64,000 bases of DNA, taken from assembly GCF_000524195.1 (NCBI RefSeq), contig NW_020170386.1:1667949-1731948 (forward strand), given 5' to 3'. The notes under the pieces were generated by a model. That model was given only the letters and a program-made list of their open reading frames with translations. It ran no database searches and was not told the DNA's origin. Source of the stretch: Echinococcus granulosus (Eukaryota > Platyhelminthes > Cestoda > Cyclophyllidea > Taeniidae). The position numbers were made by a program, and so were the translations under genes. Every line of letters starts with the position of its first letter. Position 1 is the stretch's first letter. Of this stretch, positions 28,001 to 39,566 are shown one piece after another.

Positions 28001-31000
28001 CTTCAAAAGGTCAATGGTATCATACTTACCTTTACTTGTAGTCGATTTACAGGTACTTCATCGAGCGAGTTCGAGCCAACCTGCACATTGTCCTCTGCAT
28101 GAGTCCCATCGGCGATCCTTTCAGAGATCGTATGCGAATGTATCCAGGCTTCGTGAACTGCACCACGATCGATTGGTTTAGCGAGTGGCCAAATGAAGCT
28201 CTTCTTGAAGTGGCTACTAAGTATCTGAGTGACCTTGACCTCCTTCATGGCAATGAAGATGTAAGTCGTCGGTGAACTATTCAAAAATCACTGTCCTATC
28301 TCCTCCACATCATATAAAAAACTGAGCACACGTTATTTCCCTTCAGTCTCTGGTTGATTTCAGCAATCAGGAACGCTTAAATAACCTTATTCATCTTTTC
28401 CATAATTTGCAGGAGCATAAGAGAATTTGCCGGATGCAATAATAAATGCAATCTCATTTATTATTTTTTTTTTCAAAGGCCCTTCGAATCAGCGTAAGTT
28501 TGTTTGTGAATGGATTGTTTGTTTTTCACTTACGTAACAAGCATTTTTTCTAAGCTAATGAGAAAACGAAACCATTTTTGGGGCAAATTTAGGGGAGGTT
28601 ACTAAAGTGATCAATGCCTTTACCCACACCAAAATGAGAATGTCTCAAGTCTACAGTGTGTATGAAACTATATTTTGTTATAGGAAGTTTAAGTTGAGCG
28701 ATAAAAAGGCAATTCGTTCTAAGTCGTGCAGTCGACGCATCCAACTACTGAAGCATATAAGCTTGCTGACTTGGTATTTACTTAAAGTGTTGCCCAGAGG
28801 AAACACGAGCGACGTTACCGTTTACATATGCATATTACCACTTGGTATGTGGTATTATAGGCAAAGATGAAATCAGGTGTAGCGCGAGTGTTTGCTTTAA
28901 TGCACAACTCGGTTACTCAAATGTCGGAGAAAATGATGGATGAGTTGAGAAGGCGAAATTATGTGACTCCCACAAACTACCTCGAACTCGTTTCAGGCTA
29001 CAAAAAGTGAGTGGTTTTGGAGGCTGACTGAGTTGTTCATGTTTCTATGCATCAGCAAGTCTGATATTTTCTGTCAGGATGCTGGGGTCGAAGCGGAGGG
29101 AGCTCAGTGACTGGGCGAACAAACTGAGGAGCGGTTTAGGAAAAATTGACGATACACGGACAAAAGTTGAAGGTTGGTACTTCTTGTGACGGTATAATTC
29201 CTTGTCCTTCAAAGACTGTTCCACTTTCTGCCTGTCAGCGCGAATAGATTTGAAAATGGGTAGTAGTCCCCGCTTTATTAAACTGATGACGATAATAAAA
29301 AAATTTAAATAAACCCAAAACAGTTATCTAGCTCAAAGTGAAATTGAATATACAGCTGAAATCTTTGAGCTCCTATTGCTATTCAAAAGGGAGTGATAAT
29401 TACTTATCAGAACATCAGCTCCACACTATCGACACTTTAAGGGAATTATTCTGGTGCTGTTGTGACCTCTTGGAAAAGAGAGGATTTGGATGTTTGAATT
29501 ATCTAATGGTGCTGGCTATTATTAGAAAGTTATTTTCATTTTCAAGTTAAAAGCCATTTGTGTCTTACTTGTGCAGAAATGTCCATTGAACTGAGTGAAG
29601 CAAAGGAAAAGGTGGCCGTCTTCCAGAAGGAGTGTGATGATTATTTGATTATCTTGGTCGAACAGAGACGAGAAGCCGATGAACAAACGAAGGTATAAAA
29701 CTGAATTCTGATCAAATAGTAAACCCAAACAAAACAAATGTTTAGCCAACATTCAACCAAACTACTCGATGTAAGAGCTGAAAATGTTTTTCAGTAATGC
29801 ATTTTTAACTTCTACCTTGTACTTTCTATTACCCCTTAAATATATCTTTAATCATGTTTGAAATTTGCTGTATCTTCTCCCAATATAGTCGGTAACGCTC
29901 ACTAAAGAAAAGATAAAAGTGGATGAGGCGAAGTGCCTTCAAATGGCCGAGGTAGCCCAAGCCGATCTGGTCCAAGCTATGCCAGCCCTGGAGGCCGCCA
30001 TCACAGCGTTAGAAGCCCTTAATAAAAAAGACATCACAGAAATTAAATCCTATGGTCAGCCTCCCCACCTCGTCCGAAAGGTAGGATTTATTAACCCTCC
30101 TAGAAGAGCTTTAGACTTGTCGCCTTCTCAACATGCTTGAAGAAGACGGCCTCTTGACGTCAAAATGTTTCCTAAACTACATTTTGAAATTGCGGTTTTA
30201 TAATACCAAATAACTTGTTTTATTAATAGTAAATATACGTCTTGCCATGTAAAATAGAAGGTCATAATATATACAAACATCACTTGACAGCTGGCACGTT
30301 TTCTGTTTCGCCAGTCTGCTTTAGATTTTAAAGCCTCAAGTGGATGGTACTGAGTTGTTAACAGTATGGTTCGCTGTTGAAATGGGGATTATAGAGGAAA
30401 AGTTTTATGGAGAATCGGTACTTGTGTCTCCCCCTGGAGATCGACGGCACCATAACACCATAACAACCTAGAGTTTTGCAAATGGGTAAAACTGATGCCG
30501 TATAACCATGAGGCGAGCATTCACCGGTGTTGATGTTGTTATTGCTGTAGGTGATGGAAGCTGTAATGATCCTGCGGCAGGCGCCTCCCACATGGACGGA
30601 GGCTAAGAAGCACCTGGGGGAGCAGGACTTCATCAGCCAGCTAGTCAACTTTGATAAGGACCATATAAGCGATAAGACACTTAAGAAAATCAGCGCCTAC
30701 TGTTCGCAAGATGACTTTATACCCGAAGTCGTAGGAAAGGTGAGCAAATTAAAATCTAGGCGTTTTACTTGTAAATTTATATGCGTGTCATTAGTAATCT
30801 TAATATCATGACAGTGTCTCTTTAAAGTAAAAATAACGCCATTATGAAGGGAATGTAGGTGGCGGGAGTCCGCTTGACTCCAAACATTAACTGATAAAGC
30901 TGAAAGGGCCTGAAAACTCCGTAATCTTATCTTTTCGGGAAGCTGATTAGACTATCAACGTGTCAGTGCCATTTCAGCTGATAATAAAAGAAATTATTGA

Positions 31001-34000
31001 GATTAAATAAATATCCGCTTATTATTTGCAGTTTTTCACTTTAATTGGTCTACGCCGATAAAAGTTAGCCAAGCTAAATGTTTCTAGAGACTTTTCTTCT
31101 TGTGAACCTTAGGTTTCCTTCGCTGCGAAGTCATTGTGTATGTGGGTAAGGGCCATGGAGGTGTACGGTCGTATTTATCGTTACGTAGAGCCCAAACGCC
31201 AGCGTCTACTGCAAGCCGAGGCTATTTTGGCCGAAAAAAGGGCTCAATTAGCAGCAGCTCAAGCAAAACTCGATGCTCTTATGGCTGAAATGGCCCGTTT
31301 GCAGCAGGAATATAATGATAAGGTGAGGTTTTCTTCACTCGATTCTTCAACACTCTCGACCATCGTAACTCAACGCCAGGGTTCACCGAACTCCGTAGAT
31401 GGAACAGAAAGACGAATTGAGACGCAAGGCAGAAGCGCTGGAGAGGATGCTCGAAAGAGCACGAATGTTGGTAGATGGCTTGGCCGATGAGAAGGTACGC
31501 TGGACTCAGACAGTGGCCGATCTCGAGCGCAGGATCGGACTTCTTCCAGGCGACTGTCTCCTCTCAGCCGGATTCATCTCCTACATGGGTCCCTTCCTGT
31601 CAAAATATCGCGAGGAATTGGTCTCTACCTGGGCCGGAGCTGTGGAGACGGAAAAAATTCCTAAATCAACTCCTTATTCCTTCACCGAGTTCCTCTCAGA
31701 TCCTTCCAAAGTAAGCTTTGTCATCTTTTTATTCTTTACTGCAAGTCGTAAATAATTTGAAGGATTAATTTTACTGAAATAGATATGGGTCACTTAGAAT
31801 CATTTTGGAAAGTTATTTTGTTAGGTAATCCTCCATTTATGTCTTTTATAAGGATAGAATCTTGCACATCAAGGGCCTAGTAGGGTGAATGTAAATTATT
31901 TGACCATGTTCTGTAATTCACGAATGTGATAACAAATTTAGCTGCTGCTTATCTCCTTGGTCATTATGTTGTCATCCGCACGACAAGTATTTGGGTCTTA
32001 AAAATCGAGTGTAGTTCAAGTTTTTTTACCTTTCTTGTCATAAGATTCATTTTGATTATCCATTTTATTTCCAACAAATACGGATGTTGGATTACAAAAC
32101 TGCAAGATTCAGTAAGATAAAAATCCGTGAGTCAATGCAACAGCTGTTTTTATACATTTACCGCTTTTATTGGAAGGTTCGGGATTGGAATATCCAAGGC
32201 CTTCCTCGAGACTCTTTCTCTGTGGATAACGGAGTCATTGTCTCCAGAGCCTCCAGATGGCCGCTCATGATCGATCCACAATGCCAAGCAGTGAATTGGG
32301 TCAAGTCGATGGAGGGGTCGCAACTTCAGGTGATCGACCTGCAGATGCGAAACTACATGCAGATACTTGAACGCGCCATCGCAACTGGTTGGCCAGTTCT
32401 TCTTCAGAACATTTTGGAGACCCTTGATCCCGGTCTGGACCCCATTCTAAATAAGTCGCTTATGAAAGTTGGAGGAGCTGACATCATACGACTGGGTGAC
32501 AGGGAGGTAGAGTACAATAGTAATTTTAGGTGAGCACTGACAGCGATGTACCATGTCTCCCAGGTCAAATCTGGAAAAAGGAGTGATTCAGTTTCATAAT
32601 TTACAGAATCATTGTTGTTTTCATCGTGTTTAACCCCCTTGAGGACTTTCTTAACATCTTTGAGATTATACTTAAGAAATCGCCCTTTTATTTATTATAT
32701 AAAGTACAAAGTTTAAATTTGTTTATTTATATTTATTATCTTCCCGTCAGACTTTTCTGTAATCCTCAAGAGTTCCTTAAGATCTTTTTAGAACTGACAA
32801 CTATGGAGCGTAATTTCCAGTTGATGAAACAGGATGGTAAATAAAACACATCAGCTGAATATAGGACTTTCAAGGTCCTGCTTGTTCGTTTACCTTACCC
32901 AGGCCAAGTGGCAATACTATAGCAATCAGCATAATTTCCACTTACGACATGTCAGTGGATTACATAAATGGGACATAAGCCGTGGCAAATAGCTCTAGAA
33001 GTGCTGTACCCCTACCAGTCGGATCGTAGAGAAGACGGCTCCTTACGGAGAGACTGTTTGTATACGCATGTGCCTTGTGCGGCGTACACAGCCACAGATG
33101 ACTAATCCGCTGCGGAGGTCCGGTCTCCTGAACCGTGGTTGTAATCTAGCCATACATATATCCATAGCCCCGTGCGTCTCGACTGCCCCGCAGGAAGTAG
33201 GAGGAGGCAAAGAGGGTTAACGTTTATTGGTGTAAAAAAATCTTTGCACAAAATCCTTGCAATCCTTACCAAGTTTATTTCCATACAGTTTTCTACTAAC
33301 AGTTTATTATCTAGGTAAACAACAGAGGCATGTTAATTTTAAAGGAATCTTCGTCATTACTGCCACGCATATTTGTGCCGTAAAAAAACACGTTTGTGGT
33401 AGTTGTTTGCGTACCGTATTTGGCAAAGGGATTGTTATTAATCCCAATTTATTAGATTCTATTTGACTACAAAACTGTCAAATCCGCGCTACGCACCCGA
33501 GATATGCACAAAGACCACGGTGGTGAATTTTGCTGTAATGCAAGAGGGTCTGGAGGCGCAGTTGCTAGGCATCGTGGTGCGCAAGGAGAAGCCAGAGCTA
33601 GAGGAGCAGAAGGACAGTTTAGTGATTGGCATCGCCAACGGGAAGAAAAAGTTGAAGGAGCTGGAGGATGAACTTCTGCGTCTCTTGAACGAGATTCAAG
33701 GCTCTCTGCTTGAGGACGAAGGTCTCTTCTTGACACTTCAGACCTCAAAAGTGACGTCAGTGGTAGGTTCTCTTTGTAGTCTTTTGATGAAATGCAATCC
33801 TATGGTTAGAGTAACTCGTCTTCTGGTAAAAAAATTTCCTATGAACTACTACACCACCTTGAATTTGGTATACATGGCCGAGCGTTAATATGCCTAATTA
33901 TTCCAAGGAAAGGCAGTTATCCGCGTGGTTTCTATTATGCATTCAGTAGACACCTTATTAGAATTCTTTTAAAACTCTTAAAAAAGGGAGCAGCGCTCAG

Positions 34001-37000
34001 TAGCTCTGGTATACATGCAAATTGCTAGGCATATTTTGCCCAAGCCCTAAAAGAACAGAGATGATTTAAAATATATTCCCACCATTTAGTTAAAAACATT
34101 TTTTGAGATGGACGTCAATTGAAACGAGATGAGTGGAAAGAATACAAATCACCTTATTACAAAGTAATTTGGTTTTTTTTGTAGACTTGCTTAAAATATC
34201 GTAGAGGAAGTTAAATTTATAGAGCGTGAATCAGGATAGGAAGTAGAAAAATGCGGCTTTTTTATGTCGGCTCACCTTCATATCACTTGTAATTTTTATC
34301 TTGCAGGAGGTCACCGAGTTCCTCTCGATATCCGAAAGGACAGAAGTTCAGATTGATACAGCTCGCGATGGTTACCGACCTTGCGCAAGAAGAGCTGCCA
34401 TCCTATTCTTCGTACTCAATGACCTCGGATCTATAGATCCCATGTATCAGTTTGCTCTGGATGCTTATATCGACCTCTTTGTTCTCAGCATAGAGAAAAG
34501 CCAGCGTTCTCCTCGCCTGAGTGAAAGAATCGAGAATCTCAACAAACACCATACCTACGCTGTGTATCGTTACACTTGCCGTGGTCTATTTGAAAGACAC
34601 AAGCTGCTCTTTTCCTTCCAGATCTGTATCAAGATCCTGGAGGAGATGAGTAAGCTCAACTTAGAGGAGTATATGTTCTTCCTACGCGGTGGCATTGTCC
34701 TCGATAGGGCCCACCAGATGGACAATCCCGTTCCCAGTTGGCTCTCTAGTCTTTCATGGGACAATGTAACCGAACTAAACAAACTGGCAAACTACCGCGG
34801 CATTGTCACTTCGTTTGAGCAGTACCCTAGAGACTGGCACATTTGGTACACCTCAGATGAGCCTGAAAACACGAAACTACCAGCTGAGTGGGAGAGCTTG
34901 ACCAACGAGTTTCAACGAATGCTCATCGTGCGCTCGTTGAGGCCTGACCGCGTGACGTTCTGTGCCACAGCCTTCATCACCAATAACATCGGCAAGCAAT
35001 TTGTTGAACCACCCGTACTTGACATGAGAAATGTACGTCATTACTTTGTATACTCCCTTTTTATTAGTCTACTTGTTGTATCGCACTGGATAATGTCGGC
35101 TTTTAGACCTAAATTACTATGGTTGGACATGTTTTTGAGTAATTTGACGTTTGAGTGTAGGTGGTGGAAGATAGTTCGGCCAGAACTCCTCTAATATTCG
35201 TGCTGTCGCCGGGAGTGGATCCGACCGGAGGATTGTTGCAAATGGCAGAGGCCTGCGGCATGGGGAAACGCTTCAACGCGCTCTCACTGGGCCAGGGCCA
35301 GGCCCCAATTGCCACGCGGCTGATAGAGGAGGCCATGCGCAACGGTAATTGGGTCTTCTTGGCCAACTGCCACCTCTCACTCTCGTGGATGCCGCAGCTA
35401 GACAAATTGGTGGAACAGATGGGTGGGGAGCAGACGCACAATGAATTTCGTCTCTGGCTCTCCTCCAGTCCCACACCTCACTTCCCCATCTCCATTCTGC
35501 AGGCTGGCATCAAAATGACCACTGAACCGCCAAAAGGTCTGCGTGCCAACATGAAACGGCTTTACCAAATCGTCAAGGCAAGTTCATATTAATCAGGTCT
35601 TCCATTCTGTTATCGTTTCATCATAGTCCCTACGAAATTGTTTATGCTTATACTAGTGAATAACTACTTCTATTGAAGATAGGTACTTCAAAATCACATA
35701 GTTTGACATCCCTGATCGGCGGTATCTGAGAGGATCGTAAAGTAATGCGCAGACGCGTTTGCTCATCCACAAAATATTTTCTTTTAATTGGTTAAGCTAG
35801 AGCTTTATAAGCGATTGCATCTCATTTACTTGTCAGGAGGACCAGTTTTCTGCCTGCACCAAACCAGAGAAGTACAAAAAACTGCTTTTTTGCCTTTGCT
35901 TCTTCCACTCCGTACTGATTGAGCGTCGAAAGTTCCGTATGCTGGGTTGGAATGTAACTTACGAATTTAATGACGCCGACTTTGAAGTATCGGAGAATAT
36001 TTTGAGTACTTATTTGGATCAGTATCAGGATACACCATGGGAAGCTCTGCGGTACTTGGTTGCCGGAATAAATTACGGAGGTCACGTAACAGACGACTGG
36101 GATCGCCGTCTGCTCCTGACTTACATCAATGGCTATTTTACCGAGAACGTTATCAACGAGGCCTTTTTTAAGCTATCCCCTCTGGCCCACTACTACATTC
36201 CTCGAGACGGCAGCCTTAGTGCTTATCGAGAATTTGTCTCAATGTTGCCAAATATTGATCATCCAGAAGCATTTGGTCAACATTTGAATGCTGACATTGC
36301 CTCTCAAATTCAGGAGGCAAAAATTTTATTTGACGCCCTGCTCTCGTTACAGCCAAAGGTAAGTTTAGTGATTGAGTAAAAGCTTGGTTGCTGTACCCAA
36401 AATAAGTGATTAGTATTGAAAATCGGGAACAAATTCCCCATTTATCAAGTTGTTTAATCCATCTTTGAAATTTTGCTAAGCATCAACTAAGTGGAGATCT
36501 ACCCTAGAGTAAGGAAAATAATATCCAACCAAGTGTCAAGCTCAGTACACTGAACCACGAAAAGTAGGATCAGAAAGATGCTAAGAATGTTTGGATATAA
36601 GAGGAGAAATGTTTCAACCTGCTAATAGGGCATGGAAAGGCACGATAGGACTCAAGTCTCTAATGGATAGATTAGGAAGCGTGATGACCCTACTACCTGG
36701 ACTAGGCAAGAGACAACTCCCTGCAGAGGAACCGTCAATTCGGAGCGTATGTACTCCGTGTGTTGTCTAGGGATACCGATGCAGATGTGTGTGCGTGCAG
36801 GTGTACAACTATGATAAGCAGGACTTGTGGAGGAGTGTAGAAAACCATTGGTTTAAACGCGTGATTATACCCTATCCGTCCCATTGACCCGCTTGCGTGC
36901 TTCTGAACAGTAAATGTGACAGTGTGATGGTCATCACAAGTCATCAATAGTTTTCTTTGTCTCATTTAATGATATCACACATGGTATCTTTTCGTCATTA

Positions 37001-38292
37001 GTCGATCGTAGTTCCAAGAGATTTTCCGAGTCCATAAACATTAATTGCCAGGAAAGGAACTTTGCATTAAACAGGCTCCATAATTAGGTCACCACATGAT
37101 TGCATTTTTTTCTAGATCTCGTCGGCTGGTGAAGAATCAAAGGAGTCGAGGGTGTTGAAACTTATTCAGAAAATGAAGGAGCAGATTCCGGATAATTTAG
37201 ACTACGACGGTACAGTAAAAATTTTCAGCAACGATCGATCTCCGCTAAAAGTTGTGCTGCTCCAAGAAATTCAGAGATACAACGACCTTCTTGATTTAAT
37301 ACGCAACCAAATCATTGACCTCGAACGGGGTATCCAGGGCCTTGTAGTCATGTCCTCAGAACTAGAAGAAATCGTTGCAGCCATCTTTGAGAATCGTGTG
37401 CCCCTTCAGTGGCAATACGTAAGCTTCTCCTTTGCATAGCATGCTAAATTATTTATGAAAAGTCGCTTTAATACTAATTAGGTGAAGACGTTTAATGTCG
37501 CTTGGAAGTCGGTTGATCTAGTCTTTATTTTCAGGGTTGATTTAGCAAAATGGATAATGGTCGCTCACTTCCATGAAAATTACACCTCTACTGTAATAAA
37601 CTGAAATGCTTGTTTTACACACCTTCACTCTGATTATATGTTATTTTCAGGCTTATAATTCTCTGCGACCTCTGAGCTCTTGGGTGCGGGATCTTGCTGA
37701 GAGAATTAAAGTGTTTTTGCAGTGGTCACAGACAGCCAAGGCGCCGAAAACATTTTGGATAGGTGCGTTCACCTTCCCCACTGGCTTCTTGACCGCGGTC
37801 ATGCAGACGGCGGCTCGGACACACGGTGTTGGAATCGACACACTCAGCTGGGACTTCAATGTGCTTACTATTCCCGAGCAAAATATCCCATCGAGTCCAA
37901 AAGAGGGTGTGTATGTTTGTGGTCTTTTCCTGGAAGGCGCTGGTTGGGACATGAAGAACCAGTGCCTCGTGGAGGCAGCTCCCATGATGCTGGTCTGTGT
38001 CATGCCTGTTATTCACTTCAAAGCCATAGAAAATAAGAAAAAGGCTGCCAAATGTGAGTCGTTTTCCACTAAAATTCTTTTGAATAGCCAAGATATTTGG
38101 TTTATGCCTCTACTGCTGTAAATCTCCTGCATTTCAGCTACCTACATTTGCCCATGCTACTACTATCAGAACCGAGCAGGCCCACCGGAAAAACCATCCT
38201 TTATGATTGGCGTTGAATTGAAAACCGGTGATTTTCCCCCCGAGCACTGGATTAAACGTGGGACCGCCTTGCTGATGAGCCTTGATAACTGA
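6458..38292 (+). CDS. DNAH2: Axonemal inner-arm dynein heavy chain, DNAH2 type
   Basis: DNAH2 is a heavy chain of the two-headed inner dynein arm (I1/f type): an AAA+ motor that bends cilia and flagella. I built 47 phase-consistent exons: 6458-7900, 8126-8461, 8868-9089, 9131-9268, 9768-10286, 10787-10911, 11175-11457, 12284-12495, 12838-13038, 13163-13406, 13656-13922, 14087-14248, 16424-16807, 17064-17343, 17429-17646, 18181-18708, 18783-19064, 19483-19722, 19828-20156, 20622-20919, 21459-21737, 22331-22667, 22748-22884, 23346-23645, 24465-24709, 24783-24981, 25336-25665, 25737-25925, 25995-26361, 26645-26812, 27338-27555, 28042-28260, 28861-29006, 29078-29172, 29577-29692, 29889-30080, 30551-30739, 31113-31322, 31399-31710, 32177-32529, 33456-33762, 34307-35032, 35161-35577, 35837-36358, 37116-37418, 37651-38053, 38138-38292. 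The total is 4,714 aa, against about 4,430 in human; a 176-aa insert explains much of the excess. The C-terminus ([15 protein letters not shown] then stop) is diagnostic of DNAH2 rather than other DNAHs. The donors at 16808, 24982 and 35578 are GC. The donor at 13407 is weak. The N-terminal start is uncertain. Other introns over 300 bp show nothing recognisable. Confidence 0.93.
14249..16423 (+). other. DNAH2 intron 12 (2.2 kb, the longest)
   Basis: No second gene is evident. On the minus strand about 14718-14957 is open, with a stretch ([14 protein letters not shown]) that faintly recalls a CCHC zinc knuckle with lost cysteines, so it could be a decayed retroelement fragment. A short hairpin with a 5-bp stem and 7-nt loop lies near 15512-15530. 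Neither is strong enough to annotate. Confidence 0.4.
18181..18708 (+). other. DNAH2: Extra DNAH2 linker exon (176 codons, phase 0-0)
   Basis: The exon is flanked by taatag at the acceptor and ATG|gtgcgt at the donor, and is open throughout. Its residues are polar and low in complexity. A basic start (KTIKKAQ) is followed by a Glu/Pro-rich middle and a Ser/Asn/Gly-rich end. It interrupts the linker between [16 protein letters not shown] (exon 15) and [16 protein letters not shown] (exon 17), where vertebrate DNAH2 runs straight through. Because it is 528 nt and symmetric, skipping it restores a canonical dynein. I do not recognise any domain in it. Confidence 0.7.
19828..21737 (+). other. DNAH2: DNAH2 AAA1 module, exons 19-21
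   Basis: AAA1 is the main ATP-hydrolysing site of the motor. Exon 19 has [19 protein letters not shown] and the Walker A GPAGTGKT (19987-20010, residues 2082-2089). It is followed by [15 protein letters not shown] and the Walker B/sensor run CFDEFNR, which is split by the phase-2 intron at 20156/20622. Exon 20 carries [20 protein letters not shown] and exon 21 [16 protein letters not shown] [18 protein letters not shown]. All catalytic motifs look intact. Confidence 0.93.
22331..24709 (+). other. DNAH2: DNAH2 AAA2 module, exons 22-25
   Basis: The Walker A reads GKTLSGKS (22451-22474, residues 2371-2378), with a Lys-Ser end that should still bind nucleotide. Next come SLGELYGEF and [10 protein letters not shown] in exon 22. 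[24 protein letters not shown] lies in exon 23, and [21 protein letters not shown] starts exon 24. Exon 25 closes the module with [26 protein letters not shown]. Confidence 0.9.
24783..26361 (+). other. DNAH2: DNAH2 AAA3 module, exons 26-29
   Basis: The Walker A GPVGTGKT (24883-24906, residues 2704-2711) is canonical. Exon 27 has [20 protein letters not shown] (Walker B region) and GMGPPGGGR. Exon 28 is bounded by two short introns (71 and 69 bp). The donor after exon 26 is GC (CAG|gcaggt). The alternative GT five bases further on would break the frame. Exon 29 contains [17 protein letters not shown] text ILRANK and [15 protein letters not shown]. Confidence 0.9.
26645..29006 (+). other. DNAH2: DNAH2 AAA4 module, exons 30-33
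   Basis: The P-loop reads GVGGSGRNS (26698-26724, residues 3050-3058). Arginine in place of the usual lysine is the normal state of AAA4 in this dynein family, not a mutation. Exon 31 has DLKRLYRQ and [17 protein letters not shown], and exon 32 [15 protein letters not shown] and [15 protein letters not shown]. Exon 33, with [16 protein letters not shown], is short and was found by splice phase and homology. Confidence 0.88.
29078..31710 (+). other. DNAH2: DNAH2 stalk and microtubule-binding domain, exons 34-39
   Basis: Exons 34-36 form the outgoing coiled coil (residues of about 3282-3416), ending [16 protein letters not shown]. Exons 37-38 encode the microtubule-binding tip, with [16 protein letters not shown] and [16 protein letters not shown]. 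The returning coiled coil follows: an Ala/Gln/Lys-rich run in exon 38, then [16 protein letters not shown] and [16 protein letters not shown] in exon 39. Exon 39 could begin at the ATG (31399) or a few codons later at a second AG. Confidence 0.87.
32177..38292 (+). other. DNAH2: DNAH2 AAA5, AAA6 and C-terminal domain, exons 40-47
   Basis: Exon 40 starts [19 protein letters not shown] and contains [12 protein letters not shown] (AAA5). Exon 41 carries [20 protein letters not shown]. Exon 42 is the longest here, with [17 protein letters not shown] and [12 protein letters not shown]. Exon 43 (AAA6) has [18 protein letters not shown] and [20 protein letters not shown], and ends in a GC donor (AAG|gcaagt). 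Exons 44-47 give [46 protein letters not shown] and the final [14 protein letters not shown]. No frameshift or internal stop was seen. Confidence 0.92.
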
Positions 38293-39566
38293 TTCGGCAA
38301 CAGTTACCTAGCTAAATCTGTTCATTTGCCTATTACGTGGTTACCATGTGGTTTATAATTAAGCTGTTTTAAGAATTCTTTACCAATTTCGTAGTTTGTA
38401 TTTGCTTTGCAAAGAAATTAGGGCGTTTACTTGAACCAGGTTATTTTATTAGAGGAAGGCAGGCAGGGAATTGAGTTTGTTTATCCATTTTTTAATTAAA
38501 GATCATTGATACAAGGTGGTTTTAACATGTCAAAACGGAAAAGCCTCTAGAGAAGTACCGATAACTAACTATGATATGTGGTTTTTTCACATACCTATCG
38601 GGTGGGGGGGGGGGTCGGCACACGCCATCCTGGTTACTGAACCGATGCCACTGACATTTGAGAAGTAAACGGCCCCAGACCCTATATAACCGCGATTCTC
38701 TACACATATTTTCGGCATTTATCAAACGAAGATATCCTCTTCCGACCAATCAGCTCGGTCTGCGGGTATGAAAGTAGAGGTGGAAGAGAGAAACGGTGAA
38801 CTCGTTACATAGCATCGCAGTCGTTAAAGTGGGGGTTTTCGATTAGCATAAATAAATGCTACACGAAAAATTTCGAAAAAATTATTTGAGGATGTCGGGA
38901 TATTTGGGTCATTTGTTGCCCTTGTAGAAAGCAGCCCTGGTATATCGCAGCAACCTGAGTCCACTCTTGAATCGTAATATCGTTGTAATGAACAATAGAT
39001 GGCGGGTAGCGTTTTAATGTCCTCTAAGAAATACCACAACGTGGTCTTAAAAGCAGGATGGAAGACGCAGGTGAAACACTTACGCCAAAGAGCATCTCCC
39101 GTAAAGCTGTTTTGCAAGGTTTGTGAAGAGATGTATTTAGTGACCAATTTTAATTTCTCGAAAGGCTCATACCAGTTCTATTTTGTTTATTTTAACTAAT
39201 TACTAGCTCCTATCCCAGGTTGTCCTTGGGATCTGCTTCATTTGGATTCTGCCAGGTCCTGTCTCGGACCGCACTTTACTCCCCTGAGCTTGTAAATGTG
39301 AACCTCTGTTCGTTAGTGCCCTATTTTTATGGCCAATAAAAGTTCATGTATTTATAATTGTGATTTCCTTTCAATAGTATACCTAATTTGCGCTTTTTCT
39401 GTACTTAAGGAATCATTTTTGCCGTTTAAATGATATAATTTTGCATCAGTTAGAGAAAATATGTCTTATTCCTTAAAAATTACTGGCACATTTTGGACTT
39501 TTGCCTGATCACAAACTTTTCAGACCTCGTTCTATTATTCTTACTTGGTGTAAGGTGTAAATATCG
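38293..39566. other. Intergenic region between DNAH2 and the SLC26 gene
   Basis: This 1.27 kb stretch should hold the DNAH2 3' UTR and the SLC26 promoter. It has an 11-12 base G run near 38602-38613, a TATATAA at about 38681-38687, a CCAAT at about 38745 and poly(A)-signal matches at 38851 and 39335. No coding gene is recognised. The open minus-strand frames at 38522-38749 and 38824-39147 could be fragments of a repeat. Confidence 0.55.
38851..38856 (+). other. Candidate poly(A) signal for DNAH2
   Basis: AATAAA lies 560 bp downstream of the DNAH2 stop; another follows at 39335-39340. Either could serve. The choice rests on position only. Confidence 0.35.
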
